From Panicum virgatum (taxonomy: Eukaryota; Streptophyta; Magnoliopsida; Poales; Poaceae): 64,000 nucleotides of DNA. Shown in pieces: positions 11,517 through 23,408 of this stretch (position 1 is the first letter of the stretch; every line of letters begins with the position of its first letter). Location of the stretch: the NCBI RefSeq assembly GCF_016808335.1, contig NC_053149.1, forward strand, positions 32,485,339 through 32,549,338, given 5' to 3'. The position numbers and the translations under genes are program-made. The notes under the pieces were generated by a model that was given only the letters and a program-made list of their open reading frames with translations, ran no database searches and was not told the DNA's origin.

Positions 11517-12294
11517 TGTGACACCTCAGGTGTTAGCACCTTTAAATCCAATCAATGTACCTTAGTTAAAGTTAAAAGAAAAATTTGAGAAATTAATTTA
11601 AAGAGAAAGGATCAAATAAAAGACAAATCATACAAAAGAAATTAAAGGAAAAAGAAAAAAAAGAAGTGAAAAGCTACTCAAAATTTAATTCAAAAATGTG
11701 CACAAAATTTTTGTTGGCTCATGAGAGGTGTTTCAATTGACATGTGCTCAATTGAACTTCAGCCAAAATCAAGTCAAAAACTGAATAAAACTAAAGTCCT
11801 TTTGTGCAAATATGCAAATGTGCCAATAGTTCAAAATGTGATTTTCAAATGAAAATTTGCATAACACAAAAGTTGTAGATCTTGAAAAGTTATGCAAAAG
11901 TGGTATTCAACACTTTTCCTTTTGAGCCCTCCAAATAGGAGAAAATTTTAGTTTACCGAGAGGTCCCTGGAAATTTCAGAAATCACAAAAGAGCCCCCAT
12001 CTCCATCTCTCTCTCTCCCGGTGCTCTGTTTTCCCGCCGCCCGCCGTACGCCGCCGGTGGACTTCGTCCACCGCGCGCCCGCGGCCAAATGGACCCGGGG
12101 AAACCGTTTAGCGCCACCTGGCCTGCCCCTTGGCACCTCCTCGCGTGCACACGCGTCTCAGACCCCTTCCCGAGCCGCCACGATACCCCCGGCCGGCGCA
12201 GCGCCGCTGCAGCTCCGCCCGTTCGCCGTCGAGTCGCCCGGGCCAAATCGACCGCCCCCAGTTCCCCCATTCCTCACCCAGGAGCCCTTTGGCC

Positions 12295-12301
12295 TATAAA
12301 G
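12295..12301 (+). promoter_or_regulatory. TATA box of Z 5' LTR
   Basis: TATAAAG occurs in GC-rich sequence 778 bp into the LTR; the copy in the 3' LTR is at 24182-24188. Transcription would start about 30 bp downstream and run through the remaining 3.5 kb of LTR before reaching the PBS, an unusually long R-U5. Confidence 0.6.
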
Positions 12302-14318
12302 ACTCCCAGAACCCCCGCAGTCGCGCCCTTCTTCCCCTTCTTCCTCCTCCCGCCGCTCCGCCATGGCCGCCGAGATCCAGCTCGCGCGGACCGGCTAGCC
12401 CAGCCCCACATTGCCCCCTCCGACCACCGCAACAGCTTCGCCACCTCCCAGTTACGCTCCACGCGCGCAGAATCGAACCCAAACCCCCTCCTGACGCCGT
12501 TCCCCTTTCGCGCCGCCGCCGGCGAGCTCGGGCTCACCGCGGACCGGCCAGCTCCGGGGAAGACCGAGCCCGATAGCTACCCCAGAAGCATCCACGAGCT
12601 CACGCGGTGCTCGTGCGCGCCTTGTTCCCCTACCCCAAGCCCTCCTTCGCCTCCAGCGCCGGCGAACCGAACAACCGACCCGCCATCAACGCCGACGAGC
12701 TTGAACCTGTGCTCCAATCGCTCGAACGTCGACCAGGGTAGGTGTTCCTCGATCCTTTCTTCCCCACGCGCCTCCCCGTGGCAGCCCCGGTAAGCCCTGC
12801 ACCGCAGAACACCACCGGCAAGATGCCACGGCGGAGAAGGCCGGCGAAGGACCCGGTTGTAATTTCTTTTTTTCGTTCAAGGCTGTCTCTGCAAGTTTTA
12901 CAATGTATACCAGTGAACTTCTAAAATGCGAAACAAATCACAGAAAAATCAAAAAAATGCAAACTCAACTGATCTGGAATCCTGGTAACAAAATCTACAA
13001 ATTTTGTAACATTCACATTTGCAGAAACTCAACCGAAATTAATCTATGGAAAAGATTGAGAAAATCACCTGATGCATGTTCATGAAGTTCTGCTCATCAG
13101 ATGACCTTGATTTTTGGATATGTTATAACTAATGGGATGCTAAGATCACAGTAAAAAGATGAGACTAAACCAAAACAGTTATCAGGTTAGAACAATCAAG
13201 ATTCTCTAATCGGTGGTTAGCATTCTCGATTTAATTCTGGAAAATATGTACATGAACTTGCTCTGAAAATTTTACTACAGTCTTGTGCCACTGAATCCCT
13301 GTAAGTCTCTAAATTTCAAATTTATTAGAGTTCATTTGCTATATACCATGATTTATGCTTGTTTAATCAACTTAATTCCTCATATATAGTTGTTATGCTC
13401 GGAAAAATCCATATTTATTTCTGGAGTCTCTTTTTAGCTCTGTGTCCCTATATAAAAATTTTGAGCTGCATTTTCTGAGTTTTGCCTTGGTGAATAATCA
13501 TGCTTAGTATCTTAGAGCTAGATTTACTATTTTTGTTCTGAGAAATCTACAATGTTTCTGATCTTTATTTTTGGGCATGATCTTGCTTAGAGTATGTTCT
13601 ACCCTTGATAAAAAGTTCAGATGCAATGCTGGTCAAATACATATTGAGAAAATTATGCAAACTCATGTTAAGTTAACTGAATAACTAATTTAATATAGTG
13701 ATTTAAATCTTGAAAAATTTTCTGGAGTATGTTTAACTCAGTACTAGTCTCTGGTAAAAATTTGAGAACCAAATCCTTAGTACAACTTTCTGTAGATTTA
13801 ATCTTTGTTAATGGCTTGCCGTTTTTAATCTTTTTATCACCTCTGCTATATAAGTGTATAAAATCTGGAAAAATTTCAGTACTGAGTGTATGCTTTGAAG
13901 TTGCTTGCATAAAATTTGTAGCATCAGAATCCATGTGGAACATTCTGTACAAAAATATGAAGTAACTAGAGTAATCCATTTGCATGATTAGTTATAGTTT
14001 TTGCTTTATGGTTAAATGCTGAAATCTATACCATAATTACTTATTTTGAATCTGAGTTACTTTAGTGTTCATCACTAGCTCTTTAGTAGTTGTGATGTTA
14101 AGAAATAATGAAAGCATGTTATGTGTTGAAATTAAAAATGAAAACCCAAAACCCCACTCATTCATGAATAACCATAGTTATGCTTACTACTCTATAAACG
14201 ATTGCCCATGCAATGAAATGTGAAATCGGCACTAAATTAACTTACGTGGACTACAACTTTATCGTGAAGGAAAGAAATTGTTATCCATGAATAACTCATA
14301 ATCTTGCATTGCATATAG

Positions 14319-15549
14319 AAACGGTTAATCTCGCGGACGGAGACTACGAACTGGTGCCCGCGGACTCTCGTGCGGAGCAGGATATTAATCTGAACTGTAC
14401 TAACTTGTCTCAAGACCTGGGCCAAGCCCCCGAAGTTTTTCTGCCTGACAGTGCCCAAGAAGGCAAGCCCCGGAGCATAATCCCACTATTTTTCCGAATT
14501 ACCATTCTGTTATCTATTTACTAATGTATGGTAATAGTTGGTTTTCTGCATATAAGTTCTCTAGGCGTTGATCGAGAACCCTAGATGCATGATCCATAGG
14601 AACCTATGTTTGATACCGGATCTTTTTATCGACTAGTTGCCATGCTAAATAGGCACGGTAGAAGTCGAGTGGTTCTCTGCCTCTCGCGAGCAATAGGAAT
14701 TGTACTGACTTTATTTCCTGTTGAAATGTAAGGACAACGGGCGGGGTTGTGTAGTTGTGATACCCCGCTGGTATAGTCAAAAATGGCTAAGGTCGAGGTG
14801 TGTGGCTCATTTTGTTAAGCGTTTGAAAGTACTAGCCACATACCGAGAAATATGGTAATCGGTAAGCTTAAGTACCTGATTGGACCGGCGAGTGGAACGA
14901 TCTCGCACCCTCCTGATAGAAGTAGGGTTTATTTTATGTCGCGACGTACGGGTGCAGAGTGGTCGGACTCTGTAGTCGGGGAGGGTGTGCCGGATCCACG
15001 GACTGGAAAGAAAGGGGAAAAGTAGCGTGGGCGGGAGCGAAGTCAATCCCCATGCGTGTGGTCTAGGTTCCCCTGGCCAGGTTGAAAGTCGATTCGGAAT
15101 CGTCCGCCTCTCACGGCATGAGATTGCTTAATGATTTCGGTCACATAGAGTAACAAGTGGAACATGATGATGATAATACTGCTGGTTGATTAAATGATTG
15201 CTCTACCATGTTTGTGTAGAGTTGGATGCAAACTTAGAATGGTTAATCTAACTAGAAGATGGCTAAATAAAATCTGAAAATAAGGATCAACATTTAGTGG
15301 CGTTTTTGGCAAAACAAACCCCACCAACCAAAAAGCCTTGCATGTCTAGTTATCGGACTATGTTATATCCGGTGACGGGTCAGTCTTGCTGAGTATTAGT
15401 ATACTCAGCCTTGCTTGTGGCACTGTTTTTCAGGTACTAACTTTGAAGATCTGTTTGCGAGTCTTACTTGGCCTTGTACTCTGCCTCCGGGTTGGTCGGT
15501 TGAGTGGGATGGCCCTTCAGCTAGTGCTAATCACCCTCCCGCTGAGTGA
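14319..15549 (+). other. Candidate spliced small gene inside the Z 5' LTR (two terminal exons)
   Basis: Exon A (14319-14462, 144 nt) follows a TATAG acceptor and ends AAG|GCAAGC (GC donor). It reads TVNLADGDYELVPADS, then LSQDLGQAPEVFLPDSAQE. Exon B (15434-15549, 116 nt) follows TTTTTCAG and reads TNFEDLFASLTWP, then LPPGWSVEWDGPSA, ending TGA. Exon A starts and ends in phase 1 and exon B continues it. Both exon lengths are identical in all four Z and Y LTRs (144 and 116 nt). Between Z and Y, exon B shows roughly nine synonymous and five replacement changes by my count, and exon A roughly six and seven, mostly conservative. Random drift would favour replacements about 3 to 1. The product would be small and acidic with aromatic residues. 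No initiating exon was found. Confidence 0.5.
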
Positions 15550-15912
15550 CGCATTCGTACGGGCTTTATCGATGCGTCACGTTATTTCGTTAGTTATCTT
15601 TTAATGCTTCCGCTGAACTTTGAGACTTGAATAATTTGAGGAGTTGGAACTCCTTAGTACTTCACTAGCCTGAACATGGTTTGTAATAAATTTTTCTTTC
15701 CGCTGCAATCACTCTGGGATGTATGAAATGGTTTGTGTTGTAATCTCTGGGCTCACCTTCGTGTGAGTGTTGTCTGCTGATCCTGGAATAGCGTGGCTTT
15801 TATCGAGGCTTCACTCGAGGAACTACCGGTGAGTGCCAAATTGGGTCAGAGTTGCTTAGCAACGAAGATCAGTGCACCCGGGCCCAGTAGTTTTGGGTGG
15901 TTCCGCCACAGC

Positions 15913-15924
15913 TGGCATCAGAGC
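15913..15924 (+). other. Primer binding site of element Z (initiator tRNA-Met type)
   Basis: TGGCATCAGAGC lies two bases after the 5' LTR. It differs by one base from TGGTATCAGAGC, the complement of the initiator tRNA-Met 3' end, and element Y has the perfect form. Confidence 0.85.
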
Positions 15925-17311
15925 TCGCAGACAGCCTACCAGAGATGACAGCCTCGGTTTTCAAAACAATAAATCAAAACTTGACTTCAAAACTACTAAA
16001 GTTTTTGAAAGAGTTTAGGATCTCCAAGGACAAGTCTAGGACGTAAAGCCCTAGGGGATCTTATGGGTATAATCAGGTGGCTTATTTTGTATGGCTAACT
16101 TCCAGCACATTACTTTTCAGTATTTAAATTCCGCAATTTAAATTCTGCAACTACATCGTCGCTACGAAGGTATGCTTACTCAGTCAGCTGAGGGAGTCTG
16201 ACCTTCCCGTCGGTGATGCGAGCCGAACGCTGGAGCTCAAGCAGTGGCCTACTTGAGCTGCTGCCCATATACCAACTTCGGTTGAGTATATGGGGAGTAA
16301 TGGTTCGAAATTGGAATTCAATTCCCCGTCAAAGACGGTACTCAGTCAATACGTTGTTTCGATAACGTATGCTTAACGTTGTCCATACGGCGGTAATGGT
16401 ATGGATGCCGATTCTATAGTGATCGGTAATGTATGGGAACGCTTTCGTGAGTGCTGGCACGAAAGGTTCATTTTATATACTGTCAATCTTCTGCAGGTAC
16501 GCTAACTCGAAATCGAATTATAGGCTATCTAGCTATATCGAGTAGCTATATAGTGAGAGACGTATTATGTATGCCACCAAAGTCATTTGCGTAAGACCAA
16601 GATTACTTGGCGATTTTTCCTTGGTGAGGACGTATAGGTTCTGCATTCATTCTCAAAAAGATTAGCAAATAAATCTCTGGGGAAATCGCAAGCAAATCAG
16701 TTAAAACACTATCCTAGGGAGTATCCAGAAAGTCTGCCACCTGGTTTCCACGAATTTTAACCTTCTGATAAGTTACTCAAATCGACTTGGAGTAGTAAGA
16801 CTAAATGATGTTTCCTAAGTTATCAAGCTGCTGTAAAAATTTGAGAATTTTTGAAGCCTTCTAGCATGGTATTTGTATTTTTGGATCAACCCTGTGTAAA
16901 ACTGTTAACTCTGAACAGTCTATACAGACGAAATTTTTCGACCATTATAAGTTGTTCAAACTAAAAATCGTTCAACATGAAAGTTGTAGACAACTAAGTG
17001 ATGAGCTTACCATAAAAATTTGAAAAATTTTTGACGTCTGGGTTGAGAGTTATAGTCAAAATACACCCTCTCTGGACACTCAGTTTTCCTGGTTGACGTC
17101 ACTCCGAATACCTGATCATATCACCCCCATGGAGTCCGAATTGATCTTAGTGGTGACTAGATGAATTGTTCCTTAATATCAGAGGGATCTTGTGTAAATT
17201 TTTGAGAATTTTTGAAGCAAGTTCTCTACAGTTTTGGCCATTTCTTTCACTGTTCCAGAGTTAGTAGTTCTTGTTACCATCAGCTGATCCATCGGTCTTT
17301 TGTTGGGACAG
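15925..17311 (+). other. Untranslated leader of element Z
   Basis: About 1.4 kb between PBS and ORF0 is AT-rich with many stops in all frames. No gene is visible. It would hold packaging and dimerisation signals, but none is recognisable by eye. Short phrases such as TTTGAGAATTTTTGA recur (for example near 16850, 17020 and 17200). Confidence 0.6.
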
Positions 17312-18211
17312 ATGGAAGAGCTGCTGGTCGTTGACGCGCAGGGGCACGTGCACTCCGCCTGCCTGCACTGGGACGGGTTTCCCCGCCGTCTTTGGGAGCT
17401 TTTGAGTGCAGCCGGATACCTCCAGCCACCGGTTTACGATGGCCACGAGTTTGTTGAGAACGGAGTTCGTCGCTGCAATGTGACGATGGTGATCCCGCAG
17501 CACCCGCTCAACGGGTGGGAGCCGATCGTGACTCAGATGGTCGGTCACTATCTGCTGGACACCTGGGAGCTTACCGCCATGAGGGCGATGACCACCTTTT
17601 GCTCTTCGCACCCTCTGGAGGTGGTTCTGACCGCGTTCGGGTTGTTCCCTGCACCTGACCCGGCAGACCCGCTTTGGCTCGACCGGATGGCACACGTGGA
17701 CGTGGTCGCTACCCTTGACCCGGTCGGGGCACTTCGGACGACAGCGATGTGCTTGGACGGCCTCTACAGGCTTCACACTTACCAGAGTTACGCCGTCGCT
17801 CAGTTGGTGGACCACGCTCAGGCCTTGCACCTGGCAGTCCAGCTGAGAGATGGGCAGCTTCAGGAGGCTAGTACCGAGCTCGAGAGCAGGGCTACTCTTA
17901 TCGCCCAGCTCCACGGCCAGGTTCACGAGCTTCAGGACACTGTGTCGGATCGTGACGCTACGATCAACTTCCTGGAGGACCAGTTTCACGACCTGCAGCT
18001 TGAGGTGGACGAGGCTCAGGGGCAGCTCCACGCGATACAGCACGCGCAGGATGCCCTTCACGCACCTCCCGACGAGATGCAGGTGGACGAGGAGGACGAG
18101 CCCCAGGAGATCGAGGGCTTTTCAGAGATGGACTCCGAGGACCAGGCGCCGCAGCCCGCACCGGTTGAGGTTCACACTCCCGCGGCGAGTGAGGCATCGG
18201 TCAACATGTAG
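17312..18211 (+). CDS. ORF0: accessory protein upstream of gag in element Z (299 aa)
   Basis: ATG at 17312 opens MEELLVVDAQGHVHSACLHW and the frame is intact to TAG at 18209-18211. Residues 1-150 look globular with conserved aromatics (HWDGFPRRLWELL, HYLLDTWELTAM). Residues about 155-245 form a long coiled coil with regular hydrophobic and glutamine positions (AQLHGQVHELQDTV, FLEDQFHDLQLEVDEAQG). The tail is acidic (DEMQVDEEDEPQEIEGFSEM). A near-identical protein is encoded by element Y, where most differences are conservative, so it was kept by selection in this family. From memory, extra frames upstream of gag are known in some rice relatives of this clade, but no function is established. 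A structural or RNA-binding helper of gag is possible. It has a higher GC content than its flanks. Confidence 0.8.
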   Translation: MEELLVVDAQGHVHSACLHWDGFPRRLWELLSAAGYLQPPVYDGHEFVENGVRRCNVTMVIPQHPLNGWEPIVTQMVGHYLLDTWELTAMRAMTTFCSSHPLEVVLTAFGLFPAPDPADPLWLDRMAHVDVVATLDPVGALRTTAMCLDGLYRLHTYQSYAVAQLVDHAQALHLAVQLRDGQLQEASTELESRATLIAQLHGQVHELQDTVSDRDATINFLEDQFHDLQLEVDEAQGQLHAIQHAQDALHAPPDEMQVDEEDEPQEIEGFSEMDSEDQAPQPAPVEVHTPAASEASVNM

Positions 18212-18866
18212 ACCGAGGCGCTGTTTCTTAGCTTTTGTAGACTCCTCTTAGTGTGGCCTACTTTTGGATCATGGCTACTAGGCTAACTTAGAGTTGAGTA
18301 ACCCCCTTTGTACTGATGTTAGGAGTGACCAAGTAGAAATGAGAGAACGATGGATGTAATGAACCCCTAATGCTACTAGTGTTAATTATAAGTGATCTGC
18401 AAAAAAGCTGAAGGCAGCAGCTAGTTCGAATTTTTATCCTCTTTTCCTTTCGGATTTAGCTCCTGAGTTGAATACCAAAGTTGTTCCAAATTTCATCAGG
18501 AACCTACTCGCAAAATTTCAGCCCAAACGGATTGGTATTGCAGGAGATAATCGCAATTTACAGAAGGTCTGTTTTCTATGAAGCAGAAAAACCAGAGGAG
18601 GAGTAATGGAATTTTTCGACTAACCTACTCTGGAAATCTGACTTTGTGATGACTACCAAAGTTGTAGATCATGAAATTATCTATCTCCTGTAAAAATTTC
18701 AAGTTTATATCATATACCGAACTCCAGTTATGAGCGTTTTCGTATCGCTGGTTTTGCTGCACAACCTTATTAAGCAATTTCCAGTATCTCCATGTCATGT
18801 AGAGTTGTATATTCCATTTGAAATGATGATAATGATGAGCCTAATGCAAAAGTACTCACATTTCAG
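18212..18866 (+). other. Spacer between ORF0 and gag-pol in element Z
   Basis: AT-rich, with no coding frame. It ends ACATTTCAG directly before the gag ATG, which is a good 3' splice site. A spliced message that removes ORF0 to expose gag-pol would explain how the downstream frame is translated; no matching donor was proved. Confidence 0.4.
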
Positions 18867-21800
18867 ATGGTTGGATCAACTCGAGGCACCCCTAGTGGTT
18901 TTGGAGCCGGAGGGAATGGCGATCCACCTCCACCTCCTCCACCAGTGGGTATTGCTGAGGTTCTTGCTGCCCAGACAGAGATTTTGCGGCAGTTGGTTCA
19001 AGCTCAGCAACAACCGCGGGGTGGGCATCATGCTCATCACGCACAAGAGGCGAGCTACCAAGATTTCCTCAGCACTCAGCCTCCGCTGTTCAATAAAGCG
19101 GATGAGCCTCTGGACGCTGACGCTTGGATTCGCACGATCGAGTCCAAGTTTTCTCTATTGACTACTCCTTGTTCCGAAGCGAACAAAACTCGCTATGCCG
19201 CGCAGCAGCTTCGCGGATCAGCTCGTATGTGGTGGGATCATTACCACGGGATGCTACCGGCTGATCATGTGGTGAATTGGAATGAATTCAAACTGGCTTT
19301 TCGAGATCATCATATTCCAGCCGGACTTCTTGACCGTAAGCTCAACGAGTTCTTGGCCTTGACTCAGGGCACTCGTACTGTGGTGCAGTATGCCCAAGTA
19401 TTCCATCAATTGTGTCAGTATGCTGGACATCATGCCGATACCGACGCTAAGAAGTGTGAACGCTTCCGTCGAGGCCTCAGTACCAAGTTACAAGAAAGGC
19501 TAAATCTTGTCCGTGCGGACTCCTTCAATGAATTGGTGAATATGGCTATATCTCAGGAGGATCTTATTTCTGCACACCGCGCTGAAAAGAAGCGCAAGGC
19601 ACCTGCTGGACCCTCGAGTGCCTCTGCACCGAGGTATCGTATTGTGCAAAATAGCCCACCCGCACTCTCTCAGAAGGCCCCTCAGCCAGGGCGTTGGATT
19701 ATTAAGCCTCCTCAACAGCAGCAGCAGACTCGATTCGGGCTTCCCCAGCAAGCTCGATTTGCACCTCAACAGCAGCAGAACGGCCCTAGGCCGAATGCCC
19801 AGCCAGCCGCTCGCCCCGATAATAATAACCGCTGTTTCAGATGCGGGAGTCCGGATCACTTTGCCAAGATGTGCCCCCAGGCGGGACAATCTCAAGGGCA
19901 GGCTCCTCGCAGAAACGATCAGAACAAGGGCAAGAGGCAAACCATCCAAGTCAGGCAGGGCCGACTTAACTTCACCAACCTTGCTGAACTACCTGAGGGA
20001 GCACCAATCATGTCGGGTACATTCTCTATAAACCATCACCCCGCAGTCATTTTATTCGATTCTGGTGCATCTCATAGCTTCATTAGTTCTAAATTCAGAG
20101 CAAGGGTTGGGTTAGATTTTTGCCACACAAAAGGGTCATTCATGATATCTACTCCGGGTGGCAAAGTTGCATCAAACCAAATCGTTAATAATGCGCCACT
20201 AAGTTTGGGTAGTAAAACTGTCCCTACCACTTTAATATTGCTGCCACTAGAAGGTATGGACATTATTCTGGGAATGGATTGGATGAACAGACATGGGGTA
20301 ATGTTAGATATCTCTTCCCGAGCTGTCGAAATAAATTCTCCAACTCATGGTCATTCGGTTCTATATTTACCTCATCACCAATGCAAGAACTCTTGTGCCT
20401 ATGCCATGAAAGATACTCGTCTCGAAGATATTCCGGTAGTCCGTGAATATGCAGATGTGTTTCCGGATGATTTACCTGGTATGCCGCCAGACCGGGATAT
20501 CGAATTTATCATTGAACTTCAGCCTGGTACAGCCCCTAATTCAAAAAGGCCGTATCGAATGCCGCCCAAAGAATTAGCCGAATTAAAAATCCAGCTGCAA
20601 GAACTTCTGGACAAGGGTTTTATTCGCCCAAGTGCTTCACCATGGGGTTGCCCAGCACTGTTCGTAAAGAAGAAGGATGACAGTCTGAGGTTGTGTGTTG
20701 ACTACCGGCCTCTCAATGCGGTGACCATCAAAAATAAATATCCACTTCCCCGCATTGATGTACTGTTTGATCAGTTGGCTGGGGCAAAGATCTTCTCCAA
20801 GATTGATCTCCGTTCGGGGTATCATCAAATTAAAATCCGGCCTTGTGATATTCCCAAGACCGCCTTCTCAACCCGATATGGTCTCTATGAGTACTTGGTT
20901 ATGTCTTTCGGTCTCACCAATGCTCCGGCTTATTTTATGTATCTCATGAACTCGGTATTTATGCCGGAACTTGACAAGTTTGTCGTTGTTTTTATTGACG
21001 ACATTCTGATCTATTCCAAAGATGAGGCGGAACATGAGCAACATCTGCGCATTGTTCTTCAACGTCTCAGGGATCATAAGCTGTACGCAAAATTCTCCAA
21101 GTGTGAATTCTGGCTGGACACAGTCAAATTTTTGGGTCACACTATATCTAGTGAAGGCATTTCAGTTGATCCCAGCAAAGTACAAGAAGTGATGGACTGG
21201 AAACCTCCTACTTCAGTTCATCAGATCCGCAGTTTTCTCGGCTTGGCGGGGTATTACCGCAGATTTATTCCGGACTTCTCCAGAATTGCTAAGCCCATGA
21301 CAGAACTACTAAGGAAAGATGTCAAGTTTAAATGGAACACGAAGTGTGATGAAGCATTCCATACATTGAGAGCACATCTAACCACTGCACCAGTCTTGGC
21401 TCAACCTGACAACAATAAGCCATACGACGTTTATTGTGATGCTTCAGGCACTGGTCTTGGTTGTGTTCTAATGCAAGACAATCGGGTGATAGCTTATGCT
21501 TCCCGAGCTCTTCGGCCGCACGAGCTGAATTATCCCACTCATGATCTGGAACTAGCCGCCGTTATTCATGCTCTCAAGCTTTGGAGACATTATCTTATGG
21601 GCACTCATTGCAATATCTATACCGACCATAAGAGTCTCAAATACATTTTCACTCAAAGTGAGCTGAATATGAGGCAACGAAGATGGCTGGAATTAATCAA
21701 AGATTATGATCTGGAGGTTCATTATCATCCGGGCAAGGCAAATGTGGTAGCCGATGCGCTCAGTCGCAAGGTTCACTGCAATTGCCTTTCAATGGAGTCA

Positions 21801-23408
21801 TATAATGACACATTGTGTGCTGAAATGCAAAGGCTGAAATTAGAAATTATTCCTCAGGGCTCTTTGAATCATATTTCGGTGGAACCGACACTCTATGACC
21901 AGGTCATCATGGCACAATTACACGACAAAAGTGTTGGTATCATCAAGCAGCAAGTAGTAGAAGGTGAAAATAAATATAAGTGTTTCCGAGTGGACCATAA
22001 AGGAATTTTGTGGTTCGAGGATCGCCTAGTCGTTCCAAAGAATCAGGAGCTGCGGAAACAAATCCTGGACGAAGCACATCTCTCTAAATTTTCTATTCAT
22101 CCGGGTAGCACCAAGATGTACCAAGATCTCAGACAAAATTTTTGGTGGACTCGCATGAAGAGAGAGATTGCCAAATATGTCGCAGAATGTGACACCTGCC
22201 AGAGAGTGAAAGCTAGTCACTTGAAAGTTGCTGGAACTCTCCAACCTCTACCAATTCCGTCTTGGAAATGGGAAGATATCAGCATGGATTTCATCGTGGG
22301 CTTACCAAATACTTCTCAGCACCATGATTCCATTTGGGTCATTGTTGATAGGCTCACAAAGACTGCTCATTTTATTCCAGTGCATACTGAATATCGAGCC
22401 AAGAAATATGCTGAGATCTATATTGATCGAATTGTTTGCCTACACGGTATACCCAAAACAATTATATCGGATCGTGGTCCTCAGTTTGTGGCAAGGTTTT
22501 GGGAACAACTCCAAGAGGCTCTCGGAACTAAATTAATTCGAAGCTCAGCTTACCATCCACAGACTGACGGGCAGACCGAAAGGGTTAATCAAATTCTTGA
22601 AGATATGCTTCGAGCATGTGTCATCCATTATGACAAGAACTGGGACAAATGTTTATCCTTGGCGGAGTTTTCTTATAACAACAGCTATCAGGCCAGTCTG
22701 AAGATGGCACCCTTCGAGGCCTTGTATGGTCGACGGTGTCGAACTCCTTTGAGTTGGTCTCAGACTGGGGAACGCCAAATATTTGGACCCGAATTAGTGG
22801 TCGAGGCTGAGGAGAAAGTCAAAATAGTACAAGCTAATCTCCGAGCAGCTCAGTCTCGGCAAAAGAGTTATTTCGATAAAAGAAGGGATCCTTTGAAGTT
22901 CATGGTTGGTAACCACGTCTATTTACGAGTGTCTCCAACTCGAGGCGTTCAACGTTTCGGAGTTAGGGGTAAGCTCGCACCTCGCTATGTCGGGCCTTAT
23001 GAAATCATTGAAGAATGTGGACCCGTGGCTTATCGTTTGCGACTTCCTTCACGACTTGCCGCCATCCACGATGTTTTCCACATATCCCAACTCAAGAAAT
23101 GTGTTCGAGTTCCTACGGAAATCATTGATCAACAGGAAATTTTAGTGGAGCCCGATCTCTCATATACCGAATATCCACTCAGAATTCTGGATCAAAAAGA
23201 GAGAGGTACTCGTCGAAAGGTGGTAAAAATGTATAAAATTCAGTGGTCTCATCACACTGAAGAAGAAGCCACTTGGGAGACGGAGGATTATCTTAATCGA
23301 CACTATCCGGGTTTCCTTAGCTCTACCTCAGGTATATCATTTTTCCCCACCTCAAATTCAATCATCCAATCTCGGGACGAGATTCTTGTTAAGGGGGGTA
23401 GGTTGTGA
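18867..23408 (+). CDS. gag-pol: Intact gag-pol polyprotein of element Z (1513 aa)
   Basis: One uninterrupted frame starts at ATG 18867. Gag occupies roughly residues 1-370 ([10 protein letters not shown] core, CCHC zinc knuckle [14 protein letters not shown] at 323-336). The aspartic protease has DSG at 398-400. RT spans about 560-760 with FIDD at 709-712. RNase H has D858 and ends near VADALSR (963). Integrase has an HHCC region ([19 protein letters not shown]) and D1141, D1202 and E1238, a D-60-D-35-E core. A chromodomain-like region ends the protein (about 1415-1480, [20 protein letters not shown]). The stop TGA uses bases of the 3' LTR start itself, so the frame reads through the PPT. Every catalytic residue checked is present. 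The protein would assemble virus-like particles in the cytoplasm, copy the RNA and integrate the cDNA; the chromodomain probably targets chromatin marks. Confidence 0.96.
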   Translation: MVGSTRGTPSGFGAGGNGDPPPPPPPVGIAEVLAAQTEILRQLVQAQQQPRGGHHAHHAQEASYQDFLSTQPPLFNKADEPLDADAWIRTIESKFSLLTTPCSEANKTRYAAQQLRGSARMWWDHYHGMLPADHVVNWNEFKLAFRDHHIPAGLLDRKLNEFLALTQGTRTVVQYAQVFHQLCQYAGHHADTDAKKCERFRRGLSTKLQERLNLVRADSFNELVNMAISQEDLISAHRAEKKRKAPAGPSSASAPRYRIVQNSPPALSQKAPQPGRWIIKPPQQQQQTRFGLPQQARFAPQQQQNGPRPNAQPAARPDNNNRCFRCGSPDHFAKMCPQAGQSQGQAPRRNDQNKGKRQTIQVRQGRLNFTNLAELPEGAPIMSGTFSINHHPAVILFDSGASHSFISSKFRARVGLDFCHTKGSFMISTPGGKVASNQIVNNAPLSLGSKTVPTTLILLPLEGMDIILGMDWMNRHGVMLDISSRAVEINSPTHGHSVLYLPHHQCKNSCAYAMKDTRLEDIPVVREYADVFPDDLPGMPPDRDIEFIIELQPGTAPNSKRPYRMPPKELAELKIQLQELLDKGFIRPSASPWGCPALFVKKKDDSLRLCVDYRPLNAVTIKNKYPLPRIDVLFDQLAGAKIFSKIDLRSGYHQIKIRPCDIPKTAFSTRYGLYEYLVMSFGLTNAPAYFMYLMNSVFMPELDKFVVVFIDDILIYSKDEAEHEQHLRIVLQRLRDHKLYAKFSKCEFWLDTVKFLGHTISSEGISVDPSKVQEVMDWKPPTSVHQIRSFLGLAGYYRRFIPDFSRIAKPMTELLRKDVKFKWNTKCDEAFHTLRAHLTTAPVLAQPDNNKPYDVYCDASGTGLGCVLMQDNRVIAYASRALRPHELNYPTHDLELAAVIHALKLWRHYLMGTHCNIYTDHKSLKYIFTQSELNMRQRRWLELIKDYDLEVHYHPGKANVVADALSRKVHCNCLSMESYNDTLCAEMQRLKLEIIPQGSLNHISVEPTLYDQVIMAQLHDKSVGIIKQQVVEGENKYKCFRVDHKGILWFEDRLVVPKNQELRKQILDEAHLSKFSIHPGSTKMYQDLRQNFWWTRMKREIAKYVAECDTCQRVKASHLKVAGTLQPLPIPSWKWEDISMDFIVGLPNTSQHHDSIWVIVDRLTKTAHFIPVHTEYRAKKYAEIYIDRIVCLHGIPKTIISDRGPQFVARFWEQLQEALGTKLIRSSAYHPQTDGQTERVNQILEDMLRACVIHYDKNWDKCLSLAEFSYNNSYQASLKMAPFEALYGRRCRTPLSWSQTGERQIFGPELVVEAEEKVKIVQANLRAAQSRQKSYFDKRRDPLKFMVGNHVYLRVSPTRGVQRFGVRGKLAPRYVGPYEIIEECGPVAYRLRLPSRLAAIHDVFHISQLKKCVRVPTEIIDQQEILVEPDLSYTEYPLRILDQKERGTRRKVVKMYKIQWSHHTEEEATWETEDYLNRHYPGFLSSTSGISFFPTSNSIIQSRDEILVKGGRL
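23391..23403 (+). other. Polypurine tract of element Z
   Basis: AAGGGGGGTAGGT lies directly before the 3' LTR start (TGTGACAC at 23404). The same tract occurs in Y on the minus strand (46430-46416). Confidence 0.85.

Larger units (their letters stand above)
11517..15910 (+). repeat. Element Z 5' LTR (4394 bp)
   Basis: It begins TGTGACACCT and ends GGTTCCGCCACA, directly followed by the PBS. The first 450 bp are AT-rich. Bases 11990-12870 are very GC-rich and carry the TATA box. The remaining 3 kb is AT-rich except for two blocks with coding character (14319-14462 and 15434-15549, listed separately). Long proline-rich frames in the GC-rich part are not supported as genes. Confidence 0.95.

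Noticed and set aside
12610..12727. Frame reading AVLVRALFPYPKPSF as a possible first exon of the LTR gene, ending at a GTAGGT donor
   Set aside because: The frame is also open in the Y 5' LTR, but nearly all differences between copies are replacements, the phase does not fit exon A, and no ATG precedes it.
12089..12793. Long proline-rich open frames in the GC-rich part of the Z LTR (also 23976-24680, 12130-12576, 24017-24463)
   Set aside because: Several frames are open at once because of GC-rich composition. They cross the TATA box, have no ATG downstream of it in frame, and replacement changes dominate in the comparable Y sequence.
17261..18061. 266-residue minus-strand frame opposite ORF0 (and 51835-52515 opposite the Y copy)
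   Set aside because: Mirror frame caused by the GC-rich codon use of ORF0; no start context and no family resemblance.
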